From contig NZ_KV917369.1 in the NCBI RefSeq assembly GCF_002019595.1, positions 4,170,624 through 4,234,623 on the forward strand: a DNA stretch of 64,000 nt, given 5' to 3'. The stretch comes from Priestia abyssalis. GTDB taxonomy: Bacteria; Bacillota; Bacilli; Bacillales; Bacillaceae_H. Under the pieces are notes generated by a model. That model saw nothing but the letters and a program-made list of their open reading frames with translations, made no database searches and was not told where the DNA came from. Shown here piece by piece: positions 36,924 to 44,155 of the stretch. Numbering within the stretch: the stretch's first letter is position 1; each line of letters opens with the position of its first letter. Position numbers and translations under genes: made by a program.

Positions 36924-37241
36924 ATGATAGCACATGAACAAGTTCCAGGCGAGAAAATGAAACTATTAATGCAGCAAATATTTAATCTTAGAATAGATTT
37001 AAGCAAAATTTTTGTCCAAAAAGGACCAAGCAGTTCGGAATATAGGGAACTTTCGATTAAATTAGAGTCCCTTTTAAAAGCATACTACGAAGAACAACTC
37101 TTAAAGTTAATTAATATATTAAAAGAAGAGCTCATGGAGCTTTGGATAGAAAAAGGGTTTCAACATGATAAAACGATTGAGGCAACAACAAAACTCGATC
37201 AAATTATCATTCAGTATCAAAAGTTAAAAAACATTGGTTAG
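36924..37241 (+). CDS. Tandem Spo0E-like protein (two helical-hairpin units)
   Basis: A 105-residue protein that looks like two Spo0E-type helical hairpins in a row. Unit 1 (about residues 10-52) has LMQQIFNLRIDLSKIFVQKG then RELSIKLESLLKAYYEE. Unit 2 (about 53-105) has LLKLINILKEELMELWIEKG then EATTKLDQIIIQYQKL. The Spo0E signature S-Q-E-L-D is degenerate in both (S-I-K-L-E and T-T-K-L-D). Classical members are single-unit, so this is either a duplicated phosphatase or a binding decoy. The start at 36924 gives a proper distance from GAGGTGA. Confidence 0.6.
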   Translation: MIAHEQVPGEKMKLLMQQIFNLRIDLSKIFVQKGPSSSEYRELSIKLESLLKAYYEEQLLKLINILKEELMELWIEKGFQHDKTIEATTKLDQIIIQYQKLKNIG

Positions 37242-37278
37242 AAAACATCCTGGCTAAAATAAACAAAGGAGCTTTATA

Positions 37279-37479
37279 ATGAAAAATAACCAATACCTTT
37301 ATAGGATTTCTATAGGAATCCTGATGGCCTTTTTGGCCCTTCTTAACGCATATGTAAGTTATCCTGATTCAAGTCTTATATCCACTTTCTTTTTAATTCT
37401 TGCAGGCTTATTTTTGCTTTTTATAAGTATTCAAAATAGTATTGCTTACAAAAAATATCGCACTATGGAATCTAAATAA
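37279..37479 (+). CDS. Small two-helix membrane protein, unknown
   Basis: A 66-residue protein with helices at about residues 9-27 and 33-52, an extracellular SYPDSS turn, and a basic C-terminal tail (YKKYRTMESK). AAAGGAG lies 8 bases before the ATG. It is 37 bases after the tandem Spo0E-like gene and probably co-transcribed. No family is recognised. Confidence 0.65.
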   Translation: MKNNQYLYRISIGILMAFLALLNAYVSYPDSSLISTFFLILAGLFLLFISIQNSIAYKKYRTMESK

Positions 37480-37740
37480 AAGAGGTGGATTTCCTTAAAA
37501 ATCACTATCTCCCGGCGGAGCAAAACTTCTGCCATGTTATATTCCATTTTGAAAGACATACTTTCTAAAAATGATGAATTGGTAAGATACATGTAAAGTA
37601 ACCCTTATTGTTTCACCCAAAATAATCCCTTCTTATACAAGGTCTTTAGAATCAATTGCTAATTCTTAATACCTATTAATTACACAATCTCTATGATAAA
37701 ATATAAATATATTTATTTTAATGTAAATATCCTATGATAA

Positions 37741-37812
37741 CGGCAAACCTATCGAAAGATAGGGACGCAAAGCCACGGGCCTAAAGCAATTGTAATGGTA
37801 GCCGAGTTACCG
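37741..37812 (+). ncRNA. c-di-GMP-I (GEMM) riboswitch ahead of KS-kinase operon
   Basis: GEMM-I landmarks in order: CGGCAAACC, stem ATC-GAAA-GAT, GACGCAAAGCCACGGGCC, CTAAAG with its arm ending AATGG, TAGCCGAGTTACCG closing P1. The GAAA loop and the CCTAAAG/ATGG receptor pair are both retained. A 20-pair hairpin follows 33 bases later. The first gene downstream is the ketoacyl-synthase-like protein, about 450 bases away, which is long for a leader. Confidence 0.95.
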
Positions 37813-37845
37813 AGGAAAAGAAATGAATTTTAACCTAAACTTTGT

Positions 37846-37890
37846 GGGGCTGACCCAGAAGGTACGCAATGTGCCTTCTGGGTCAGCCCC
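37846..37890 (+). terminator. Strong hairpin after riboswitch, probable terminator
   Basis: The 20-base arm 37846-37865 (GGGGCTGACCCAGAAGGTAC) pairs with 37871-37890 (GTGCCTTCTGGGTCAGCCCC) with one G-U and a GCAAT loop. The tail ATTGCTTTTA is only moderately T-rich. Position suits a riboswitch-controlled terminator; an alternative antiterminator pairing is not obvious. Confidence 0.65.
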
Positions 37891-38027
37891 ATTGCTTTTA
37901 CCAGTTAAATATTTATATAAATGATATTTATTTTTATATCTATAATTCTATTAATCTTTTTTATTCAAAGGCATTCCTCTTTAGGATTTTGGGGTCTCTG
38001 CATCTTGAATAGGTTCTCAAAGGTTCT

Positions 38028-38079
38028 CGTATAAGCGGCTGGCAAGAACCCGCAAGGGAGCTTGGCAGCCGCTTATGCG
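38028..38079. repeat. Long GNRA-capped hairpin between riboswitch and KS gene
   Basis: ATAAGCGGCTG (38031-38041) pairs with CAGCCGCTTAT (38066-38076), then CAAG with CTTG and CCC with GGG around a GCAA loop. No T tail follows. A second hairpin (ATGGGC 38093-38098 with GCCCAT 38106-38111) comes next. The rest of the 37891-38259 gap is AT-rich and should hold a promoter if the KS gene is not read from the riboswitch. Confidence 0.75.
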
Positions 38080-38259
38080 TAAATAATATGATATGGGCGC
38101 TTTTTGCCCATGTTAAATTATTTATGTGGATTTATATATAAAATAACTAATAATCTATTAATATTTCTAAAACACTACTTACCTATGGAAAAATAGTCCT
38201 CAATTTTATAAAATGGAAGCGCATCTAAATATAACTATTTGTGGAGAGAAACAGAATTT

Positions 38260-39462
38260 ATGGATAAAATAGTCACAACAGGATACGGGGTAAAAGCCCC
38301 AACTTCAGGGGATTCTGAACAATTTCTAAAAAGCTTAAAAGAAGGAACACATGGGTTAGAATTAAGTTCCGAATTTTTTAATAACAATAATACAACTATT
38401 ATCGGAAGGGTAACAGAAGGAATTGAAGAATTTGAAACTAATAGAGAATTTAAAAGATATTCAAGAACTACTATTCTAGGAATAGCTGCTGCAAAAGAAG
38501 CCATCTCACAGGCTAATCTATCCATTGAATCCGATTTGTATGTAAATCGAGTGGGTTTCTTTCTAGGAACTTCTATTGGAGATGAACCCGATGGGGATTT
38601 TCGAGCCGGTATTCAGCATTCTAATGAAAAAGAATTACATAAAGTACCCCTTACTTTTTTACACCACGCTAACTTCCATAGCATTACATCGGCTATTGCA
38701 CACTTTATAGGAGTAAAAGGAATAGTAAGAACCATTTCGACAGGATGTACAGCCGGCTTGGAAGCGATGGAAGAAGCTATGCTATACTTAAAGAATGGAC
38801 TCATTGATGTTGCTGTTGTATGTGGGGTGGATGCTCCTCTTTGTAATGCTACCGTTTATGCTTTTGCCAAAATGCGTCAACTCCCTTTGAACCAAAGTTT
38901 AGAAGAAGGAGCCGCTCCCTTTTCCAGACAAAGTAAAGGCTTTTCCATTGCCGAAGGAGCAGGAGTTGTAATTTTGGAGAGGGAAACTGATGCATTAAAA
39001 AGAAAAGCAACCATTTTAGGCGAAATTGATTCTATCATTTCAAATAATGATGGTGTCAATATTTATTCGTCAGATCCTTCAGGCCGACAAATGATTGAGG
39101 CACTCAAGCATTCTGTAAAAGGCCGTATTCCGGACTATATTAATAGCCAAGCACTCGGCCTGCAGACAAATGATTCGATCGAAAGAATTTGTTCTCTAGA
39201 ATTATTTGGGCATGAAGTACCTTTCACATCTATTAAAGGAATGATTGGGCACACTTTCGGAGCTTCAGGGGTACTTCAAGTTATTACAAGTTTACTAAGT
39301 ATTAATTACGGCTTCATTCCCCCGACAATCCGTACCGATAAATCTGGTTATGAAGACATGAACATTGTGATGGAAACAGTTTATAGAGACATCAATGAAG
39401 TCGCCATTACCAATCATGGATTAGGCGGCAATAATGCCTGCGCCTATATAAAGAAATATTAA
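38260..39462 (+). CDS. FabF-like ketoacyl synthase with altered active site
   Basis: A 400-residue thiolase-fold protein. The nucleophile Cys163 lies in ISTGCTAGLEAM, and Lys326/His331 in KGMIGHTFGASG match the second catalytic motif. The first catalytic His, normally in NAHGTGT, is replaced: the segment is N295-S-Q-A-L-G-L, with Gln297 at the His position. Decarboxylative condensation is therefore doubtful; priming, transacylation or acyl sensing is possible. It lies behind a c-di-GMP riboswitch and 18 bases before a histidine kinase. The ATG at 38260 follows GGAGAG. No acyl-carrier or other polyketide genes are near. Confidence 0.82.
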   Translation: MDKIVTTGYGVKAPTSGDSEQFLKSLKEGTHGLELSSEFFNNNNTTIIGRVTEGIEEFETNREFKRYSRTTILGIAAAKEAISQANLSIESDLYVNRVGFFLGTSIGDEPDGDFRAGIQHSNEKELHKVPLTFLHHANFHSITSAIAHFIGVKGIVRTISTGCTAGLEAMEEAMLYLKNGLIDVAVVCGVDAPLCNATVYAFAKMRQLPLNQSLEEGAAPFSRQSKGFSIAEGAGVVILERETDALKRKATILGEIDSIISNNDGVNIYSSDPSGRQMIEALKHSVKGRIPDYINSQALGLQTNDSIERICSLELFGHEVPFTSIKGMIGHTFGASGVLQVITSLLSINYGFIPPTIRTDKSGYEDMNIVMETVYRDINEVAITNHGLGGNNACAYIKKY

Positions 39463-39480
39463 TTGAAGTGGGTTGATTGC

Positions 39481-40938
39481 ATGTTTGTATCCTTTTTAAT
39501 TTTTGTTATAGGCATCCTTCCCCTTATGCTGGGATTAAGTTTATTCCATCTTTATAGAGGGGTCAAGATGACTCTTCCTATTTTTATTTACATGGCGTTA
39601 ATTAGCTTTTGGCAAATTGATATTAGCATTCTGTACTTAAAGGACGTTTTTTCGGAAAACATTGCATTATTTTTATTTAAGCTTTTTAGGGCCGCTACCA
39701 TTTATGCAGTCCCAGCTATTTTTTACGTCATCTATACTCTTATCCATAAGCAAGAAGCTACTTTAAAGGAAAACAGTTGGATTAATAAAACCATTTTAAA
39801 GGTATTTACAAAAACAGGATTGATTGGGTTATTAATTTGGAGTTCATTCGTATATGTAATTAGCTGGACTGATTACGGTATTCAGTACTTAGGGGTAAGA
39901 GATATTCATCATTCACCCTTTGATTTTTACTTCCCCGTCTACGGAAACTTGAATTTCATATATAAAGTACATATCAGCAGTCTCGGTTTATTATTATTTT
40001 TGGTATACGTGGTTTCGAAAAGAATCCATAATCTTCACTTGCGTCAATTTTTAAGTACCTTCTCTCTTTGCTCTATTTTTGTATTTATTCCTGGCCTTTT
40101 GAATTTCTTTCCTGATACAGGTATTTTAATTAGCAGTGCAGGTGTTATTATCTTTTCAACACTAATCATGCTTGCATTCGTTAGGCTCCATCATTATAAA
40201 GCTATTCAGCTGCATCAAATAACTGAGATGCAAAAGAAAATGGATTATACCGGAAATTTAGCTGCCAGCTTGGTTCATGAAGTGAAAAATTGCACGACCA
40301 TTATCAAAGGTTACTCAAAAATGATTGTAACGAACCAAGTAGATATTAAGAAAGATCCATCCTTATTATCGTTTATCGATTTAGCTGCTGATCAATTAGA
40401 TACAATATCTACAAATTACAGAGAATACATTAAACATCGAGCAATCGAGTTGGAAATGGAAAACTTGAATACAATCATTAAAAACTCTATTGAATTATCG
40501 CAACAACTCGTTCATGATTGCGATACGACCATTGAGTTCTCAAAAAATTATCATCATCTTAAAGCATATGTAAACAAATCCTATCTCAGCCAAGTTATCA
40601 TCAATCTAATAAAAAATGGAATAGAATCGATTCCTAAAGAACGGATTGAAAAAAAAATTATCATCGAAACGAACCTTGCAGGTGACTTAATTCATATTGA
40701 CATTCACGATACAGGTAAAGGAATACCTTTGAGTAATTGGGAAAGTATTTTTGATCCTTTCATGTCATCCAAGAAAGACGGGATGGGGCTCGGTTTACCC
40801 TTTTGCAAAAAAATCATTTTTGAACATCGCGGTGATCTAAATATTATACATAGCGATGCAAACGGCACAACATTTAGAATCACTTTACCCCAATATGAAT
40901 TCACAGATATAATCGATTCTAATGAAGAAATATTTTAG
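39481..40938 (+). CDS. Orphan membrane sensor histidine kinase
   Basis: A 485-residue protein. Residues 1-240 hold about seven hydrophobic helices without a large extracellular domain. The H-box is SLVHEVKNCTTIIKGY (His266), N-box INLIKNGIES near 375-382, G1 DTGKGIP at 410-416, F-box FDPFMSSK and G2 GMGLGLP, so the catalytic core is complete. It resembles sporulation-type kinases. No response regulator is adjacent. I prefer ATG at 39481, after GAAGTGGG; TTG at 39463 is possible. It is probably translated from one mRNA with the KS-like gene. Confidence 0.88.
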   Translation: MFVSFLIFVIGILPLMLGLSLFHLYRGVKMTLPIFIYMALISFWQIDISILYLKDVFSENIALFLFKLFRAATIYAVPAIFYVIYTLIHKQEATLKENSWINKTILKVFTKTGLIGLLIWSSFVYVISWTDYGIQYLGVRDIHHSPFDFYFPVYGNLNFIYKVHISSLGLLLFLVYVVSKRIHNLHLRQFLSTFSLCSIFVFIPGLLNFFPDTGILISSAGVIIFSTLIMLAFVRLHHYKAIQLHQITEMQKKMDYTGNLAASLVHEVKNCTTIIKGYSKMIVTNQVDIKKDPSLLSFIDLAADQLDTISTNYREYIKHRAIELEMENLNTIIKNSIELSQQLVHDCDTTIEFSKNYHHLKAYVNKSYLSQVIINLIKNGIESIPKERIEKKIIIETNLAGDLIHIDIHDTGKGIPLSNWESIFDPFMSSKKDGMGLGLPFCKKIIFEHRGDLNIIHSDANGTTFRITLPQYEFTDIIDSNEEIF

Positions 40939-40941
40939 AGC

Positions 40942-41073
40942 CTAATTATCGATCGGCGCCTTGCTGCCCAGCTTCAATGGGAGGATTTTGGCCATGAGTT
41001 ATGTCATGTATTGCTCCATGCCGGCAATCAAATGCTGCTGCCGTTCTTAAAAGAATTAGATTCCATGATCTGA
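40942..41073 (+). pseudogene. ImmA/IrrE-type metallopeptidase remnant
   Basis: A short in-frame piece reading WEDFGHELCHVLLHAGNQ, the zinc-binding H-E-x-x-H core of ImmA/IrrE peptidases that cleave phage and ICE repressors. The N-terminal half and the real end are missing; a stop follows at 41071. It abuts the kinase stop codon and overlaps the integrase remnant, as expected for a decayed immA-int end of a temperate element. Confidence 0.75.
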
Positions 41074-41227
41074 GGCATGCACACGCTACGGTGATGCTTC
41101 AATTAGGGGAATCGTTTCCGAACATCTGGATGTCACGATGACTTTAAATAAATACAGTCACGTCACGAATAACATGCAGCGTGAATCCATTAAAAGCTTT
41201 TCCGAAGCGTTCAAGATGCAAGGATAA
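41058..41227 (+). pseudogene. Tyrosine recombinase (integrase) C-terminal remnant
   Basis: RFHDLRHAHATVMLQLGE carries the H-x-x-R box of tyrosine recombinases. After a frame change and small deletion the sequence resumes as IVSEHLDVTMTLNKYSHVT with the catalytic Tyr, then an Int-like tail ending at a stop (41225-41227). The GHS part of the conserved GHSDV is lost. It is non-functional. Confidence 0.8.
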
Positions 41228-41254
41228 GACGAATGTGGTCAGAACATAAATAAA

Positions 41255-41292
41255 AACGCCAAAACCCTTATCATATCAAGGGTTTTGGCGGT
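41255..41292 (-). terminator. mutL terminator
   Basis: GCCAAAACCCTT pairs with AAGGGTTTTGGC across an 8-base loop; the minus-strand tail is GTTTTTATTT, 7 bases after the mutL stop. Confidence 0.92.
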
Positions 41293-41298
41293 AATTGT

Positions 41299-43203
41299 TT
41301 ACATGACCCGTTTGAACATCTTCTCCATTTCATAAGTCGAGTAATGAACGATAATCGGCCTTCCGTGCGGACATGTAAAAGGATCACTTGATTGGCGCAG
41401 AGTTTCCAACAAAGCGAAAATTTCATCGGTACGTAAATGTTGATTTGCCTTAATAGACGCCTTACAGCTCATCATAATAGCCGCTTCTTCACGCAATTTC
41501 AATACATCTACTTTTTTCATAGTCAATACTTGCTGAATCATTTCTTCGATGATTTCCTGTTCTTCTCCTTTTGGAAACCACTGCGGATGGGAACGTACGA
41601 TATAGCTGTTGTGGCCGAAATCCTCCAAAAACACGCCAACTTTCGCCAATTCTTCCTTATGTTCCTCCACCACCATTGCTTCATTCAATGAATACTCCAA
41701 TGTAATTGGCATCAATAATTCCTGAACTTCCGTCTTCACATTCGCCAACTTGTCACGGAAATATTCATACTTAATGCGCTCCTGGGCTGCATGCTGATCC
41801 ACGATGTACAGCCCATTTTCATTTTGAGCCAATATATACGTACCATGCATTTGTCCGATTGGATACATAGGCGGAACCCGGCTTTCTTGTTTCTCCCCAT
41901 CCTCGATAATCGTGGCTGCTCGCGGTTCTTCCATCTCTTCTTCAAAGGAGATCTCCTCCTTCAGTTCAACGGAGTCACTCTCATCGTCTAACTCACCTAT
42001 AGGCAACTTTTCGTACGAAGTATCGGGCTCCTCATACACTTTTTGGGAAACCGGTTCTTCTATCTCCTCTTTTGGCATCATGGAGAAAAAGGATGGAAAA
42101 GACACGGGTGTCTCTATCTTTGCCTCTTCTCGCTTCCGCTCATGCTCAAAATTAAATCGTTGTTGTTCTTCCTGCACAGGGGCCGTTTTCTTCTTCGGGG
42201 CGACTTCCGGGATAAGCTGTTGACGCTTAAAAACGGCACGGACGCTTTCTTCGATTAAAGAAAACAATTCCGCTTCTTTACTCAGCCGAACTTCCAGCTT
42301 TGATGGATGAACGTTAACATCAACTAAAAGCGGATCCATCTTAATGGTCAAAAAGACAATTGGATAACGTCCTATCGGAAGGAGCGTATGATAGCCTTGC
42401 TGAACAGCTTTCAGCAAAGGATAATTTTTCACGTATCGACCGTTAATGATGGTCGACATATAATTTCGAGATGCCCGAGTGATTTCCGGCAATGCCACAT
42501 ACCCTTCAATCTCATAATCGAGGGAATCAATATGGATGGGTTTCATCTTTTTGGCGATACCCACTCCATAAATAGCGGCAATTACTTGACGGACATCCCC
42601 GCTTCCATTTGTATAAAGTAACTGTCTTCCTTGATGAGTCAATTTTATGGATACTTCCGGGTGAGCCATAGCAATGCGATTGACCACATCCGTCACATTT
42701 CCAAGCTCCGTATTGACCGTTTTCATATATTTCAACCGGGCAGGTGTATTATAAAACAGGTGACTAACGATCATATCTGTCCCTTTTCGGCTTGATGTGG
42801 GCTCATGCACAATCACTTCTCCGCCTTTTAGCTTCAAATAAGTTCCTGGACCTTCCCCTGTACTCGTCTTCAGTTCAATTACGGAGACGGACGCAATACT
42901 CGGAAGTGCCTCTCCCCTAAAGCCTAGTGTACGGATACGAAACAGATCATTTTCCGTTTTAATCTTGCTCGTAGCATGCCGCTGAAACGCCGTTAAACAA
43001 TCATCGTTTTCAATTCCATCGCCATTATCGACAATGCGGATTTTAGAGAGTCCCGCTTCTTCCAGCTCAATTTCTACAACCGTACTATTGGCATCAATAG
43101 CATTTTCCAGCAGTTCTTTCACAACCGAAGCAGGGCGCTCAACCACCTCTCCAGCCGCGATTTTATTAGACAACTCATCGGATAACTGCACAATCTTTCC
43201 CAT
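41299..43203 (-). CDS. mutL: DNA mismatch repair endonuclease MutL
   Basis: A 634-residue protein. The N-terminal GHKL ATPase (1-330) has [17 protein letters not shown], and [13 protein letters not shown]. An acidic linker is at about 335-430. The C-terminal dimerisation domain has the endonuclease motif [12 protein letters not shown], the ACKASIKA motif and CPHGRPI, so it should have nicking activity as in other bacteria without MutH. It is normally co-transcribed with mutS. Here an IS200-like element and several hairpins lie between them. Confidence 0.97.
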   Translation of the reverse strand: MGKIVQLSDELSNKIAAGEVVERPASVVKELLENAIDANSTVVEIELEEAGLSKIRIVDNGDGIENDDCLTAFQRHATSKIKTENDLFRIRTLGFRGEALPSIASVSVIELKTSTGEGPGTYLKLKGGEVIVHEPTSSRKGTDMIVSHLFYNTPARLKYMKTVNTELGNVTDVVNRIAMAHPEVSIKLTHQGRQLLYTNGSGDVRQVIAAIYGVGIAKKMKPIHIDSLDYEIEGYVALPEITRASRNYMSTIINGRYVKNYPLLKAVQQGYHTLLPIGRYPIVFLTIKMDPLLVDVNVHPSKLEVRLSKEAELFSLIEESVRAVFKRQQLIPEVAPKKKTAPVQEEQQRFNFEHERKREEAKIETPVSFPSFFSMMPKEEIEEPVSQKVYEEPDTSYEKLPIGELDDESDSVELKEEISFEEEMEEPRAATIIEDGEKQESRVPPMYPIGQMHGTYILAQNENGLYIVDQHAAQERIKYEYFRDKLANVKTEVQELLMPITLEYSLNEAMVVEEHKEELAKVGVFLEDFGHNSYIVRSHPQWFPKGEEQEIIEEMIQQVLTMKKVDVLKLREEAAIMMSCKASIKANQHLRTDEIFALLETLRQSSDPFTCPHGRPIIVHYSTYEMEKMFKRVM

Positions 43204-43286
43204 CGTTCCACCTCCGCCTCTTCATTTTGTTTAGTCTTGTTCTTAAAAATCGTTGCTTTTTGTTTTTGGACCATTAAAAACTATTG

Positions 43287-43441
43287 AAGTAGAATGGACC
43301 GTCAAATAAAAATAACAGGTTTTAATCCATTTAAGGCAGCGGTCCATTCCGCCAGGGGAAACGAGAAAGGGAATACCTCCCCCCCTTCTCGTTTCCCCTG
43401 TTTATTATCGAAAAGAAAACCCTAGGCTAGGCCTAGGGTTC
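43287..43441. other. Three consecutive hairpins upstream of mutL
   Basis: (1) GAATGGACCG with CGGTCCATTC. (2) AGGGGAAACGAGAA with TTCTCGTTTCCCCT, flanking a purine/C-rich loop. (3) AACCCTAGGC with GCCTAGGGTT, followed on the minus strand by TTTTCTTTT and so a plausible terminator for mutS-side transcripts. Together they would uncouple mutL from mutS. Confidence 0.7.
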
Positions 43442-43444
43442 TAA

Positions 43445-44155
43445 AAAGCTTACAGCATGGTATTAAAAAAACTCCCCTGTGGTGCTAAAATATTTTTGGT
43501 TCGCCAACCAAAATATCAGCATACGGAGGAGTTTTTATGTCTAAAAAAGACACTAATAGTTTAGCACATACAACTTGGAATTGTAAGTATCATATCGTAT
43601 TTGCACCGAAGTATAGAAGACAAGTGATTTATGGGAAAATTAAAAAAGACATTGGAGAAATACTACGTACCTTGTGCGAAAGAAAAGGTGTGGAGATTAT
43701 CGAAGCAACAGCGTGTAAAGACCACGTACATATGTTGGTAAGTATTCCGCCTAAGATCAGTGTCTCTTCATTTGTAGGATATTTAAAAGGAAAAAGCAGT
43801 TTAATGATCTTTGATCGTCACGCAAATTTAAAATATAGATACGGAAACCGAAAATTTTGGTGTACAGGATATTATGTGGATACCGTTGGGAGAAATAAGA
43901 AGGTGATAGAAGAATATATACGCAATCAAATACAAGATGATATAGTCGCAGAACAATTAAGTATGATGGAATACATCGATCCATTTACAGGTGAAGAGGT
44001 AAAGAAAAAGAAACGAAAGTAAGGAGGAGGCCTTTGAGGTCTGGCCAGTAGAAGTAGTACAACTGGCGAACCATTCAGTAGCCCTTTAGGGTTTGGTCAG
44101 TAACAAAGGCTTCCAGCCGTAGAGCAAACCACCCGTTATCACGGGTGGTTTTGAC
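43445..44155 (+). mobile_element. IS200/IS605-family insertion (tnpA only)
   Basis: A roughly 0.7-kb element with one Y1 transposase gene and subterminal hairpins instead of inverted ends. The left hairpin pairs GCTAAAATATTTTTGGTT with AACCAAAATATCAGC (43484-43520). The right end has CCAGT/ACTGG and a final AACCACCCGT-TATC-ACGGGTGGTT (44126-44149). Boundaries are estimates. The right end extends into the mutS reading frame. No tnpB or guide RNA gene is present. Confidence 0.85.
43537..44022 (+). CDS. tnpA: IS200-type Y1 transposase TnpA
   Basis: A 161-residue HUH single-strand transposase. It starts with the typical THTTWNCKYHIVFAPKYRR-like segment (here AHTTWNCKYH...), the HUH motif is DHVHMLVSIPP, and the catalytic Tyr is in VIEEYIRNQ. 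Length and a Lys-rich end (KKKKRK) are normal. GGAGGAG precedes the ATG; the left-end hairpin sits just upstream and may limit translation. The gene looks intact. Confidence 0.96.
   Translation: MSKKDTNSLAHTTWNCKYHIVFAPKYRRQVIYGKIKKDIGEILRTLCERKGVEIIEATACKDHVHMLVSIPPKISVSSFVGYLKGKSSLMIFDRHANLKYRYGNRKFWCTGYYVDTVGRNKKVIEEYIRNQIQDDIVAEQLSMMEYIDPFTGEEVKKKKRK

Noticed and set aside
38260-40938. Part of a polyketide (pks-like) cluster at the locus between mutL and miaA, where B. subtilis carries pks
   Set aside because: Only one KS-like protein is present, without carrier protein, acyltransferase or ketoreductase domains, and its active site is altered.
43537-44155. TnpB/guide-RNA system linked to the IS200-type element
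   Set aside because: No tnpB gene; the right end runs straight into mutS.
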